Positions 47,801-60,774 of a stretch of DNA of 64,000 nucleotides are shown piece by piece. The position numbers and the translations under genes were made by a program. The stretch's first letter is position 1; the number at the start of each line of letters is the position of its first letter. This DNA comes from Pleodorina starrii (taxonomy: Eukaryota > Chlorophyta > Chlorophyceae > Chlamydomonadales > Volvocaceae). The stretch lies in contig BRXU01000006.1 in assembly GCA_030267565.1 (NCBI GenBank), forward strand, positions 2,158,001 to 2,222,000, in the 5' to 3' direction. The notes under the pieces were generated by a model. That model was not told where the DNA came from. It ran no database searches and saw only the letters and a program-made list of their open reading frames with translations.

Positions 47801-48177
47801 GCCGCGGCCTCCACAGCAGGGTTTGCCGCTACTTGTCGCGACAGCGACGGCGGTTGTTCCTCTGCCGTCTGTACACCCTCACCGCCGCTGCCGCCAGAGG
47901 CCTCCTCCTCCTCTGCGCTGGCGGCGGCGGCGGGGTGGTGCGGACTGTCGCCATCGTTGCCGCCACCAGCGACCGCGCTGACGAAGGTCGAACTAGACGA
48001 CGAAGAGCTGAACGCCGACGTAGAGTCAGGCGAAGGCCAGCGCACCGCTGCTGGAAGTACGGTATCTGGGGATGACGCTGCCGCAGACGCAGCTGGGCAT
48101 CGTGCCAAGCCAGCAGTGGCGGCGGCTACGGCGGCCGCAGCACTACTGGTTACAGCAGCCTCGTCCGGCATTACCAT
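41888..48177 (-). CDS. PUM: Pumilio/PUF RNA-binding protein with eight repeats
   Basis: PUF proteins bind 3'-UTR elements and repress or destabilise mRNAs in the cytoplasm. Nine exons, each in phase: 48177-46402, 46079-45986, 45721-45618, 45415-45308, 44905-44714, 44478-44419, 43974-43816, 43429-43244 and 42820-41888; 1,203 residues. Exon 1 is a long low-complexity N-terminus that ends in repeat 1. RNA-contact residues by repeat: R1 GSRVVQ, R2 GNYVVQ, R3 GCRVVQ, R4 AHHVIR, R5 GCRLVQ, R6 GNYVMQ, R7 GSPVLE, R8 GNYVLQ. By the PUF code these predict binding to UGUANAUA-like RNA, as for Pumilio, with R4 and R7 atypical. A Gly/Asn-rich insert lies between R7 and R8. The 310-residue C-terminal exon begins with the usual capping helix (CCNPDQKARLAMAL) and then extends in Ala-rich sequence. 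The ATG at 48177 is chosen because the frame opens there; a further upstream coding exon cannot be excluded. Confidence 0.92.
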
Positions 48178-50802
48178 TGCACGCTCTAATGGGGGGCGAC
48201 GGGGCGGGCATGAAGCAAGCAGACGAGGGCATCGTTGTCTTTTAATACCTTGAACACTTGACGCCAGGAAATCTCGAACACCAGTAGCAGAGTGCAGGCT
48301 GAGTGCGAGGAGGACAGGGGCGATCCATACATTGATACAATGCTATGCTATCACGCAGGCGGCGGCAGCGACCGATGAGAATCTGGCTGGCTAGAAACAC
48401 GCAGCAGTGCCTGCTCCGTCTGGCTGGCTACCTCGGTTACTCATTCGCTGCCTTTCAGATACATGCCATATCGCCCCTTAACTGATTGATCTATTGCAGA
48501 GGAGCTGGAAACGAGCTACATAGTGCGAAGCTGGCTGGTAAAGCTATACGACCCACTCCGACGACATCTTGCTGTGCACAAGCGCAGGCTATATTTTCTG
48601 CGCAAATACATGTGCTCTAACTTACCGCGCAAGGAGAATGGGTCGCTTGGTCGATGCTGACAAGCACAAACGACGATATACCTATCAAAAACTAGTGCCT
48701 GCTCTCAGTCGTGTGCGGCCGCAAGGTTCACACATCCAACACACCTTGGATGATCATCAGCGCCTTGTACTTAAAGAGATGCACAGGCCTACGTAGAAGA
48801 AGGGTGAGGGCAAACGTCCACGTCGCGTCCAATGACCAGGCGTTGACTCTGGGCGGCTGGGAGGGGGCGAGCGGGCGCGCTTTATTCCGTCAGTCGGCGG
48901 ACGACTCGATCGCAGGCCGCCGTCGTCTCGGCCGAACCAAGAAGGGTTGTTGAGACTCTAGGCAGCGTTTTAAATTTCGAATCTCTGTGACATCTATCCT
49001 TTCCACCTTTGCGGCAATGCCGATACTAACTACAAGGTCGGCAGCCTGCTGCAATAAGATGCACGTGCGTCCGTGCGGTGCGATGAAATTGTCCTTCGCG
49101 TTCACAAATGATCATAGTGAATGCATTGGAAATTCCAACAATGTTTATTCCATATTAAGAGAGAGGCGCATATGTTAGCATACCTGACTGCTTAGGATTC
49201 GTTCAGGCCTCAAAGTAGGGCAGCGACAGTGGGATCCCTCGGCCTGGATGGATGGCCTCAGCAGCCGTCCAAGCCTGTCCAAGGGGCAATATCCTGTTAA
49301 CGAGAACCAACGCGAAACACAGACTATTGACTATGTATGCGCTCAGCGCAGCCGATACACAAGTAGTCCTTGGCGAAGGATAAAGCGTGTCAATCGTGAA
49401 TTGGGAAAGGCTTGTAAGCAGGCAGCAGGAAAGCGATGGCAGCAGCGGTCCTACGAGATGGGGCAGGTGAATGTATGCAAGCTTGTTGTTTGGAGCCGGG
49501 GCTCAACATGTGCATTTTTAGGTGCTGCAAACAGCAGAAGATGTTCCACGGGTGCTCTCTGCTCTGGCTTGCTTGCCTCGGCCGAGGCTAGCGCCCGGAT
49601 CGGACGAGACAAGCAACAGCTTGTCGAGGCAAGGAAGGACGAATTTCCCCGCCGGGTTAACTGCCATGCTGCTGGTGACAGCTAGTGACCTTCGTCGGTC
49701 GCACAGTCCGTCGAGACACGCATTGGACAGCTTATGAAGGTCAAGACATCAGCAGATAGGTGTTGGCTTCCTCGAAGCTGGAAGAAGGACGGGGCCTTGA
49801 ATCCTACATGCGTTCGGCGGGCCGGTTACTTAAATATGATGAGTACAAGTGATAGCCGCTGGCTAGGCTGACGTCGCGTGCGTGCCTTCGTTGGACTACA
49901 TACGGTACTCAGTGGACGCCGTGCGTGCAGCAGGCGTGCATGTTTTGCGGTCCTCAATCATCATGCACTCAGCAGTACCGAGGTGCACGCAGTCGCAAGG
50001 ATCCGCCACAGACAGACAGGTAGACTCACGAAAGGAATTGCCTGCCGGCCCGCGAGCGGGTGCCATGCGGCGGGCGCCATTATTCCGGGCGCACGCATGT
50101 CTCTGTAATTAATAATTTAAACGCATGCCGAGTCGTCGCGTCGGTACAGCTAACCGCCAACCGACGGGTGCGCGCGTCTCGCGCGTCTATGCGAGCGACC
50201 GACCTACCGATGGATGGACGGACTCGTATGCGTGAGCGACGGGAGAGAGGCGATTGAACCGCACGATGGGTTTGGATGCAGAGCTAAACAGCGGCATGAA
50301 GAATGGAAAGCAAGGTCGCGGCGGAAGGTCGACATTTATGAATCCATCATCGACGGGACGGAGCGCTTATTCTGCGGTGGTCATATGCCAGGGTATCGCG
50401 CAGAAGGTTGCAACCCGCGTCAGCGGCGTTCTAGGCATGCCAATGCCAAATTGCCAGCAGCTTGGATGGGAAAGCTGCTGGGGGAGCGCTCCACGCACAG
50501 CTATCTAGCTTGCAGATAGACGAAAGCTAGCAGCTAGCATCGATCGCCAAGTACGCATTGAGTAGATAGTCTACATGCCAGTACCTAATCAATGGCCGCG
50601 ACTATATATCGGCTTATTGCAAATGCATACATGGTCAGCATGTGAACTAAAGTAGCGATATTCAAACGTGAAACGCAAAGCCGTCGTCGGCCCGCCCCCC
50701 GCCTACATATTTATATACTTTGGTTACAAACTCTTTCGGGAAGATGTTCTCTGAAAGTAGATGCTCATATAATCAAAAAACTTCATATCCGGATTCATTT
50801 TT
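48178..50802. other. Upstream region of the PUF gene, no supported gene
   Basis: Frames in this stretch show no domain or splice continuity. It should include the PUF promoter and 5' leader next to 48177. No repeat or RNA gene was recognised. Confidence 0.45.
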
Positions 50803-50843
50803 GGGCGGGGCCCCAGCGCGAAGCGCCCAGGGGGGCCCCGCCC
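50803..50843 (+). repeat. 41-bp GC-rich inverted-repeat end, left copy
   Basis: A 41-base sequence, itself nearly palindromic (GGGCGGGGCCCC ... GGGGCCCCGCCC). Its exact reverse complement occurs at 63887-63927. Confidence 0.85.
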
Positions 50844-51964
50844 TGTAGGATTGCCCATGTCCGTGTCTGGGTTCTGGGTTCTGGGTAATTGGACAAGTAC
50901 AGACTTTCGGCCAACGGAAAGACTCCATAAGTAAAAGATTACATTCTTTATTGCACGGTAAATTTATTATTGGAACCCAACATCGTATGAGTAAAAACCA
51001 GTTTGGCAGTCTCCATGGACCGAGGCCGAGGTCAAACCAACGCCTCTCGGCCTATAATTAATTCCAGAAGAGTCATCGTTCCTTAAGGTGGAATTCTGAC
51101 ATGACGGCGTGAAATGAATCTTCGTTTCGGCGACCAAATATGTTTGCATTGCAAACACTCTTCCCGCGACCACACCACAGCAGCTCTGCTTGCCGGTCCG
51201 ATCGTCTTGACGCATATTGCTATTACAAAGGTTGCGTGGGACAAACCATGAGGGGCAAACTGCTGGTTATTGGACGCCAAGACGCAAATTGCACACACGA
51301 TGCGGCAGTCTTCTGCGGGCCGCCCAACAAGTCCAGTCGGCAACCTAGGGAATCCCTGTCCTAATGTTAAAGCATTCAAGCCTCCTCTACGGCGAATACC
51401 TCAGTAGCGAAGCCTGTGCACTCTCGTCGGCAACTGCACGTCGTCGCAATCAACCCTCGCAAAGCGTTCCGCTGCCCTTCTATTGTCAAGTCAGCCTGCG
51501 TGATGTGTAAATGATACACTCCATGTCTACTGTCAAGTAACTTCAGCCAATGCGCTGGCCGGAAGAGTTGCACAGTGCCGAGACGGCGCGCGATGCTAAA
51601 CATGGGTCGGATTGCTGAAGCCGCAGGCATTTCAGCTATAAAGCTCTGGCTGCCTATCAGCAGGAATGTCGACACTCTTACAGTTGGCGCCCTCGCCGCT
51701 CGCTTTGGAAATGCCGTATTTCGGTCGATGCGCACATGCGCTCATGCACCCGACGGGATGACGCGCTTCGCGCGGCGCCGGCAGGCCTTGCTAACGACTC
51801 GGCTAGCAGGCATTTCGGGAAACAGCTCTGGCTGTCTATCAGCAGGAATGTCGACACTCTCACACTTCACGCCCTCGCTGCCCTAGCACTCAACTTAACC
51901 CGTACGGATTTAGTGGGGCCCCGCCCTTTTTCCGGCTTCAAGGAAGCCGACACCAACCCCTTGT
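50844..51964 (+). repeat. Left arm of a ~1-kb inverted repeat
   Basis: Matches 61700-60775 in reverse complement with scattered differences. Shared landmarks are TGTAGGATTGCCCATGTCC at the outer end, GTAATTGGACAAG, CGAGGCCGAGGTCAAACCAA, and GCCGACACCAACCCC at the inner end. The left arm has an extra internal duplication of about 180 bases (a CTATCAGCAGGAATGTCGAC motif at about 51656 and 51836). Possibly the terminal inverted repeat of a DNA transposon; no transposase was seen between the arms. Confidence 0.75.
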
Positions 51965-53235
<1,271 letters not shown>

Positions 53236-53240
53236 GATAT

Positions 53241-53468
53241 TGTTGCGAATAGTTGTCTCTCCGGTCAGTCTCTAGCTCTCCAGTTTGGTAGTTAGTTGCG
53301 AGGGCCTTGTGAGTCCTTTGTGAGGCCCTTGTTAGGGGCCCTGTAGGGCCCTTGTACGGAGGCGTATCTGCATCTCCTATATGAGGAATGCAAGCCTCTT
53401 TGGTTCCCTCTCTTAGATCATGTAACACATTAAGGTGTCTTGCTGCGCACAGACTCGTTTCCGTAACA
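53241..53468 (+). repeat. 5' LTR (228 bp)
   Basis: TG...CA-bounded repeat, nearly identical to 55440-55667. It contains a self-complementary GAGGCCCTTGTTAGGGGCCC region. Confidence 0.92.
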
Positions 53469-53529
53469 GGTTATGAGCCCCGCTTAGCGCGGCGGAGAGC
53501 GATTACCGTTTTTCACCATACGAGATAAA

Positions 53530-54408
53530 ATGGGTCGACGGGATGGGATCGAGTATATCTCTAAGGACAATTACCAACTTGTCAAAGCTGAGGTCTATGG
53601 CGAGTTGCAGCGGAAGGGCCTGGCCGATGCCGTCGTCTTGCGGTATATGGACGACGGCGCCTTGGCAGCGGTCGAGCACAACGTCGACATGAAGGCTCAA
53701 GGGCTTATCAAGAGGTTTATCAAGCCCGAGGACAAGCACTTGTTCGACAACTGCGAGTCGGCCCCAGACTTGTGGACCTCTGTTCTGGCCAAGTACTGCA
53801 TCGTCGACCGTAGCTTCCGCCTGAGCAAGCAGCGGGAGCTGCTCAACTTCAAGTGGGACTTCAAGGACGAGGACATCTCGCGCTACGTCAGCCGGTTCCG
53901 CCGTCTGAGGCTCGAGTACCGGGCGTGCGGCGACGACATCCCCGAGGAGATGGCTGTGGGCATCCTCTTCAACGGTCTGAGCTCTGGCTACCAGACCGCC
54001 AAGCTCATCGGGCTGAACAACGAGGAGATTGACACCGTCGACAAGGTCGAGCACTTCCTCACTACGGTGGAGGCGGACATGAAGGACGGTGGGCAGTTGG
54101 CGTTGACGGCGTCGGTGGGGAAGGTGGGGGGCCGGGACACGCGCAAGTGCTGGCACTGCGGGATGACTGGGCACATTGAGCGCAACTGCCGCCGCAAGAA
54201 GGCGGAGTTGGAGGCTCAGGAGGGCGCGGGGGCGAACGGGGGTGCGCAGGTGCAGCAGCAGCAGCCCGCGCAGCAGCCTGCGCAGCAGCAGCCCGCGCAG
54301 CAGCAGCCCGCGCAGCAGCGCCGCCACCTCGTGGCTGCCAACAACGTGCGCATGGTTCCCGTGGAGGAGCAGCTCGTGCAGCGGCCGCGCCGCCAGCTGA
54401 TCGCCTAA
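53530..54408 (+). CDS. gag: Copia-type Gag with CCHC zinc knuckle
   Basis: A single 292-codon frame from ATG at 53530 to TAA at 54406-54408. The body has the Copia Gag (UBN2-like) pattern: APDLWTSVLAKY, LLNFKWDFKDEDISRYVSRF, then ILFNGLSSGYQTAKLIGL and VDKVEHFLTTVEADM. A CCHC knuckle, CWHCGMTGHIERNC, follows at about residues 202-215. The tail is Gln/Pro-rich (QQPAQ repeats) and ends basic. Gag would form the particle and bind element RNA. The frame is unbroken and ends well before the 3' LTR, so there is no fused polyprotein. Confidence 0.9.
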   Translation: MGRRDGIEYISKDNYQLVKAEVYGELQRKGLADAVVLRYMDDGALAAVEHNVDMKAQGLIKRFIKPEDKHLFDNCESAPDLWTSVLAKYCIVDRSFRLSKQRELLNFKWDFKDEDISRYVSRFRRLRLEYRACGDDIPEEMAVGILFNGLSSGYQTAKLIGLNNEEIDTVDKVEHFLTTVEADMKDGGQLALTASVGKVGGRDTRKCWHCGMTGHIERNCRRKKAELEAQEGAGANGGAQVQQQQPAQQPAQQQPAQQQPAQQRRHLVAANNVRMVPVEEQLVQRPRRQLIA

Positions 54409-55439
54409 GGGGATGTGGCCTTAGGAGTGGTGCTTGAGGGTTTCCGGGTTCCGTGGAGTTTCCAGGACCTAGGTTTGCCTGTCGTACTTGTGTGGCAGGC
54501 GGTTTTGCGGCTCCGTGGGAGATCGGAGCGACGCTCGTGTTTTGTGGACCAGGGCAGGGGCCTCTGGCTAACGTTTTCCGGTCAGCAGGGGTCTGACTGA
54601 GTGCTTCCCGGGGGCCACCGAGAACTTGGTCGTGTTTTGGCATTCCTAGCTAGTTTGCCGTTTCCCGTAGAGCCAGCGAAGTACGTGGCCGCGCTTTCGG
54701 TACTTTTGTGGACCAGCTGTGGGTCTGGCCGCGTTTCCGTACTTCTGAGGAGCCAGCTTAGGGCTCCGCCGTGTTTGCTATGTTTGTGCAGTCCGAGTGT
54801 GATTGCCTGCTTTCCGAGTTGGGCCAGCGATGAACTAGGCCGCGTTTTCTGCTTGGGTTATTATTGCAGGACGAAAGCTGACTTGAGCTGTTTGCCTGTT
54901 TGTGCTTGTCACCTGTGGTCAGGCGCCGCGAGTGTGCTGACTCCCGTGCAAGCTGTCGTATTTCCGTTTGCCTGTTTTGTGTCGTATTTGGCAGTGGTTT
55001 AGACACCACGTGTGTGCCGACTGCTCTGTGAGCTGTCGTACACTTGCTTTGCCGTGACTCTGCGTGTTAGCTTCGGTTAGTACGCCTGATCTCCCTTGAC
55101 GTATGGAACAGATCAGCGCGTTGCGTTTGCGTTTGCGTAGTGCGTCTCAGGGGGTTTATTGCCTTTGCTGTATGAGTGTTGGTACTTGCGTGCGTACGAT
55201 TGTGCTTTGCTCGCTAGTACTCGCGTGCGAAACCCCTTGCCTGAGCTTGCTTGCCTGTAGTTGGGTGCTTCGTAGCAACCCTGCTTTGCTTTCTTTGCTA
55301 GTTGTGTGAAAGCGTGGGAGCTTGCGCTGTCGTGACTTCCCGCTTGTTTTTTTTGCTTCCTGCTAGAGGTTGCTTGAGTTTCCTTTTCTGCGGTTTTCTG
55401 TTTGGTACCGAGTGGAAGTAGTGACTGCCCGCGTGGGAG
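54409..55439 (+). other. Non-coding interior of the gag-only element
   Basis: About 1 kb between the gag stop and the 3' LTR. It is G/T-rich on the plus strand with recurrent TTTGCCTG and GTGTTTG motifs. No pol-related protein segment is visible in any frame. Confidence 0.7.
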
Positions 55440-55667
55440 TGTTGCGAATAGTTGTCTCTCCGGTCAGTCCCTAGCTCTCCAGTTTGGTAGTTAGTTGCGA
55501 GGGCCTTGTGAGTCCTTTGTGAGGCCCTTGTTAGGGGCCCTGTAGGGCCCTTGTACGGAGGCGTATCTGCATCTCCTATATGAGGAATGCAAGCCTCTTT
55601 GGTTCCCTCTCTTAGATCATGTAACACATTAAGGTGTCTTGCTGCGCACAGACTCGTTTCCGTAACA
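55440..55667 (+). repeat. 3' LTR (228 bp)
   Basis: Matches the 5' LTR with one noted substitution and is followed by the GATAT target duplication. Confidence 0.92.
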
Positions 55668-55689
55668 GATATATTTGTCGGGGAAAGGC

Positions 55690-56075
55690 CCAGTCATGCA
55701 GCGCTCTCCGGGTCATGAACCCGTTCATGGACCCAGTCATGCGGCCAGTCATGAAGTGCCTGCAGTCATGAAGTGCTAGTCATGAAAAACATGCGTTTCA
55801 TGACCACATTTCATGACCGGCTGGACGGGGAAATGACTGTTTCCAGTCATGTTGCGCACTTAGGTTGTTCATGTTGCGCACACAATTGTTCATGAATTCG
55901 GCCATGTCTGGTCACTGTCTGCATGGTCAATCGCACATGACCAAGGCCTGTCATCGTACGCTTACAGTACATGACTGCCGAACAGTCCAACATGACCAGA
56001 ACCAGTCATTGCGCGCGTGCGTCCCATGACTACCGTACAGTCCAACATGTCCAGAATCAGTCTTTCCGCGTGTGC
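55690..56075. repeat. Irregular clusters of CAGTCATG / CATGACC motifs
   Basis: The short word GTCATG and its complement CATGAC recur more than 20 times in under 400 bases, in both orientations and with irregular spacing. Many pairs can form small hairpins. No coding potential is seen. Confidence 0.7.
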
Positions 56076-56127
56076 ACCCCATGACCCCATAAAACTCCAT
56101 AAAACCCTAAAACCTGCTGTTACGCAG

Positions 56128-57010
56128 AATTTCAGTACGGTCGACTGGGACGCAACACCTTGCTTACGGCCTGCTGACGGTTAAGAGGATCACCAACTCC
56201 TTCCCGACCGTCCCGACCAACGGCGGCATGTATCTATCTGTGCCTGGCACTGGATCAGACCAGCAGTGCAAATGCCACGTGCGCCAGCAGCAGCCCGCCG
56301 CGGGCGCTGTGCCGCTACGGCCCCAGCTGCTGCGTGCGTGGTCCAAGCGGTCATACTCAGAAACAGCACGACAAGGCCATACAACACGCAGAACTGGCCA
56401 AGCTCCTCACGGAAGCTGGATAGAGGGTCCGTTACACAACGCAGGAAGCCATCAGCCTCAGCTTTGCGGGTACCATCAGAAAGGACCTACGCCCTCTACA
56501 CCGGCTGTGGTTCCGCATGTGGGTTATTACATTAGTTCCATTTGCCTTACTTCGGGTTATAACGATAGTGTATGTTGAGTGTCTGACTGCTGCCGTGGTC
56601 GTGGACGGACAACGTAACCCACATGCGGAACCTACCGCAGTCGGTGTGAAGGGTGGAGGTCCTTTCTGATGGTACTCGCAAAGCCGAGGCTGATGGCTCC
56701 CTGCATTGTGTAACAGACCCTCCATCCGGCTTCCATGAAAAACTTCGTTGGTCAGTTCTGCGTCCTGAATAGCCTTGTCGTGCTGTTTCTGAGTATGACC
56801 GCTTGGACCACGCACGCAGCAGCTGGGGCCGTAGCGGCACAGCGCCCGCGGGCTGCTGGCGCACGTGGCATTTGTACTGCTGGTCTGATCCAGTGCCAGG
56901 CACAGATACATGCATGCCGCCGTTGGTCGGGATGGTCGGGAAGGAGTTGGTGATCCTCTTAACCGTCAGCAGGCCGAAAGCAAGGTGTTCCGTCCCAGTC
57001 GACCGTACTG
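56128..57010. repeat. Inverted pair of the same gene fragment (hairpin)
   Basis: Bases 56128-56528 recur in reverse complement at 57010-56617 with scattered differences, separated by a spacer of about 90 bases. Both arms begin with the same coding-like end (STVDWD.TPC.RPADG, stop) or, in another frame, LLTVKRITNSFPT with VSVPGTGSDQQ. The right arm continues into the longer fragment at 57014-57365, so the left arm is probably a duplicate of it. Confidence 0.75.
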
Positions 57011-57013
57011 ATG

Positions 57014-57365
57014 ATGGTGGGTTCAACGGTTGCACTGTTGGTGGTGACGGAGGGGGCGACGGTGAGGGGGGCAACGGGCCAGGGGCGTTGGGCACCAGGT
57101 CGTATGTGATGCTGGCGATGGTGGAGAGGTAGGTGTTGTCTGTGAACACCACAACAACGACGCTCGAGCCGACGACGGGGGTGCGGGCGGTGGGGGTCCA
57201 CGAGAAGGTAACCGTAACGGGTGCGACACCGCTGGCGGGGGAGGTGCGTGGTGCGTGAGCCTTGCACCTGCCGGGAGGGTGGTACTGGAGACGGCCATGA
57301 GTTCGCCGTCGTTGGGATCCAGAACTGTGAACACCACCTGCGTGCCGGGGGAGGTGAGGGTGAAG
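57014..57365 (-). pseudogene. Fragment of a secreted-type beta-sandwich plus Pro-rich protein
   Basis: Minus-strand frames read FTLTSPGTQVVFTVLDPND, then ELMAVSSTTLPAG, and after a small frame change VTVTFSWTPTARTPVVGSS, FTDNTYLSTIASITYDLV, followed by a Pro/Ser-rich PPSPSPPPSPPT linker. The alternating hydrophobic pattern suggests Ig- or cadherin-like strands, and the linker resembles those of algal cell-wall proteins. No clean start, signal peptide or full exon set was found, so this is called a fragment. The family is not recognised with confidence. Confidence 0.35.
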
Positions 57366-57579
57366 GGTGTGTGTGTGTTGTGGTTGAGGGCGGGGGGCTA
57401 GCTGGCTAGGGGAGAGGGGCATGGAGCCCCAGGCGGCAGAAGGCAGCAGGGCGGGGCCGTTTGCTAAGGAAGGACGGCGGCGAATACGAACAGGCCTGCT
57501 GGGCGAAGGGTTGCAGCAGCAGGCATCGGCAGAAAAATGACGCGGACACGCACGTGTGCAAAAAAGGCTAGCAGGCAAA

Positions 57580-60500
57580 TAGGACGGACTGCTGATCTGA
57601 AAAGGATTAAGTGACGAAGGGCAAGGTGTTCGGGCATGCAGGGGGTAGTCCTTTATTTGTCTTTCCGTCGGGCACTTCCCGTTGGCCCGCCTCTTGCTTT
57701 ACCCTTGCTTGGCACAGATAGAGCCTGCTCCCAATCGAAATCCCATCCATTGATTGCTAGCTGCGGCACTGGCTACTCACCCCGGGCGCCGACCTGGCGG
57801 TTAAGATGAACGCGGGCGCCTGGGTCAGGATGCATGGAGGAGTCCACACGCACCGGGCACGCACGTACAGGGAGGCGAGTGAATCGGATGTTGTTCGCCA
57901 ACGAAGACCAGGCCGCCATCTACGCGACATCCGGCACTCGATTACGTAGATCTCGGTGGGAACGGAGGGGATGGGCGACATGCTGCTGGTCGTCCTACGT
58001 GGAGGCGGCAGCGAAGGTTTGTGCAGTTGACAGGCACGCATCAGCGAGGTGGCGAAGGCGGCGAAAACCGATGAAACAGAGAAGTAGGCGCCGTGCATAC
58101 GCGTGGATTCCGGTTCGAAGATTGCCGTGCACGCACAGAATGAAACTCAAACCTAACAGAGCACGGACGCGCGGAGAAAGAGACGAAGGAGGTTGGTTAT
58201 ATATAACCCATGGACGGATTGACGACCACGCACCACTCAACCCCCTGTGTGGAGCGTGGCCCCATCAGCCTGATAGAAGAAGTCTCGAGAGCAGGCCATC
58301 ACATCACTTCGAAGTTCGATCGGTACAAGCGCACGTTTTAGCCGACGGAACAGTTTGGGACAATCGATCTGACTCTGTTATGAATTGCAGCGTACGTACG
58401 TACGTAGCTGACATGGCATTCGTGGCCAACAAGCGACCGCCGGGAAGTGCGAAATAACAACGTCTTAGGATATAATGATAAAGCAGCTGCTGCTGTTGTA
58501 CGCCCCTGCTGAGCGTGACGTATACGTGACTCGCCAGCGGCGTCGGTCGTGTCCGGAGCCGACATGATCACCTGTCACGTATACTGGTGAAGAACGAAAA
58601 GGATGGTTTCGCCACGGGCGGGGAAGAATGAAGGGCTTCGACTGTAAGATAGTCTGCAGAACCGCCGTGCGTCGTCTCTGCGTGCGTGGCCCGCTCGGGA
58701 GTGCGTGTGGGGACAGCAGGGGCGGGGGGTTACTGTACTAGCTACGCACTCCCAGAGCGCGGTTGTGGGACGATGCGGGGCGAAACGTAACCAAGCCCGA
58801 CAGCCCGCCGGCCAGACTGACAAACAACCCTGCGCCAAAACATATTTGGATTTAATGTGTCAGCCCGCAGCGTTAATATAACTTACATGGAGCGTGTGGC
58901 GACTGTGATGTCCATCCATCGTGTTGCTGGGCGGGCGCTGCTGGGCGCTTCTGGGCTGGCGCGATACTCAATAATAATCACGCCGGCGGCCCGGAAGCGA
59001 CGGGCACGGGTCGCCAGAAGGAAGGAAGCTGAGCGACCATCGGGCGCAACATCGCGTTTGTCCTACACGGATGTTAGTGGTGTGTGACTTGCGTGCGTCC
59101 GCCAGGCAGGGCCGCTGCCATGCGTACGTAGCGTCCCCGCCGGCGCGCGCACGGAAGTTATTAATGTCACAGTCGCCGACAATGCAAGGAAACTGGCTTG
59201 TTATTGATCGTGTTCGCATGAGGAAAACAACCAGTATAAATATGAATTCCTGCGGTTATTAAGCATACGTACGAACCGGAAGCTGCCATAAACGTTACCG
59301 TTGGTACATGCATGCATTGGCGCACATACGTAGAAGCTTTGGCGCAGCGATCGACGGACGGATAGTAGCACAGTCGCTCACTTCGATCAGAGTGTACGGG
59401 ATGGAGTCGTCACGCTCTCACGCACTTAAGCATAGACTTGCAAATGCAAAGCAACAGCCCTTACCTTGAACTTTGCCCATCCATCGACCTTGAACTTTGC
59501 CCATCGACCTATGGAACGGTGAGTGGACCACACTTCCCGTGTCCGTCCCCAAGCTAGTTCATGCTACAACTGCGACACAGAAGTAAGGACTACCCTTGGA
59601 AGCTCTTACGATCCAGCTGCAAAAACTTAAACACAGGAATGAGCGAGTCATCATCGGCAGCAATTAAAGGCTGCAAGGGGCGCCTGATGACTTTATCTCT
59701 CCAAGTGGATGGCTTCGACATTCTGCGTGGTTCTGGGAAGGGGGGTCTAGACTCTGAAGTATGGGATGGCTAGTACTCCGTGGTTACTCCGTAGAGTAAC
59801 CTTGTCTAACCTACCACCGAGTTTACGGAAAGTTAACGGAGTCTACGGACAGTCTTACTTTTGTACGGAGTCGTATTTTATTTAAGGGAATGAAGGACGG
59901 AGTAGACAGCCCAGAACACCGTAAAGTGAAAGTTATGGGGTATTAATTAATTACAGGGGAGCCGGATAACACCGTTATCCAGCATATCCGTTAGTTATTG
60001 GGTCATAACACCGCAAATCCAGACCTCACAAGGTGTATTCAGTGCGATGGTAGTGAAAATTACGTGACTGAAAGATATAATTCTCTCAAGTGGCTGGCTG
60101 CTGGGGTGCGCTAACGGCATAGTTGCTTGTTTAGTTGCAAGATAGATCCCTTTTTCATTAGAAGGTTGTTTACACTTGGATCAAAGGAGGGTGGGTTAAC
60201 AAAAAAATAATCCGTGCTAATCCACCGCTAATCCGTATTGTGTTTTCAAGGAGTTGGATGAAGGCAAGGATTAGGTAAGGCGACCAACCTTACAATCGGA
60301 GTTCAAGACATTTTACGGAGGAAAGTCTTTTCCAGAGCCTTTTTTATACGCGTTGCTTGCTTGGGGAACCCCTACAGCTTATGGCGGGCGGGCGATGTCC
60401 CGTTTGTCGCGTTTTCTGTACTGCACCGCCACGGAAAGTCTATTTGGCCCCACGATCGATCATTTGTGTTCTGCCCGGGACTCGCTTTTCTGAGTGCATG

Positions 60501-60774
60501 CCGCGTGTGCACATGTCTTGGTCGTGCTGACCTCTGCGCGAGCCTCCTGTGACCTCACTTGACTCTTGTGTGGGCGCGGATGGAGCTGACGAGCTGGGTG
60601 GCGTCTTTCCTGTTTGGAGAGTTTGGCGATGGTGAATCTAGCGGCGTTCCTAGGGGCTGGTGGGCCTGATGGCGATGTGGGCTTGGTGCTGGTGGGCCTT
60701 GGTGGCTTTGCTTTTGATTTGTAATTATTGCTTTTACGGATTTGGCACCCCTTCGCGGGTGCCCCTGGGGTTGG
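57580..60774. other. Non-coding stretch, no supported gene
   Basis: No frame shows domain features. Around 59775-59880 the word ACGGAGT and its complement ACTCCGT recur several times. The region lies inside the ~1-kb inverted arms and may be element interior. Confidence 0.4.

Larger units (their letters stand above)
53236..55672 (+). mobile_element. Gag-only Copia-type LTR element (TR-GAG-like), intact with target duplication
   Basis: Two 228-bp LTRs (53241-53468 and 55440-55667), each starting TGTTGCG and ending GTAACA, are flanked by a perfect 5-bp target duplication GATAT (53236-53240 and 55668-55672). I see one difference between the LTRs (TCTCTAG versus TCCCTAG), so the insertion is recent. 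GGTTATGAGCCC directly after the 5' LTR is a plausible initiator-Met tRNA primer site, and GTGGGAG precedes the 3' LTR. The interior holds one gag frame and about 1 kb of non-coding sequence, with no protease, integrase, reverse transcriptase or RNase H. It must rely on proteins from another Copia element. Confidence 0.88.

Noticed and set aside
47302..48253. Plus-strand frames of up to 158 codons opposite PUF exon 1
   Set aside because: Shadow of the Ala/Pro/Gly/Ser-rich N-terminal exon on the other strand.
60361..60552. Small plus-strand frame (63 codons)
   Set aside because: No motif, splice context or homology-like pattern; probably chance.
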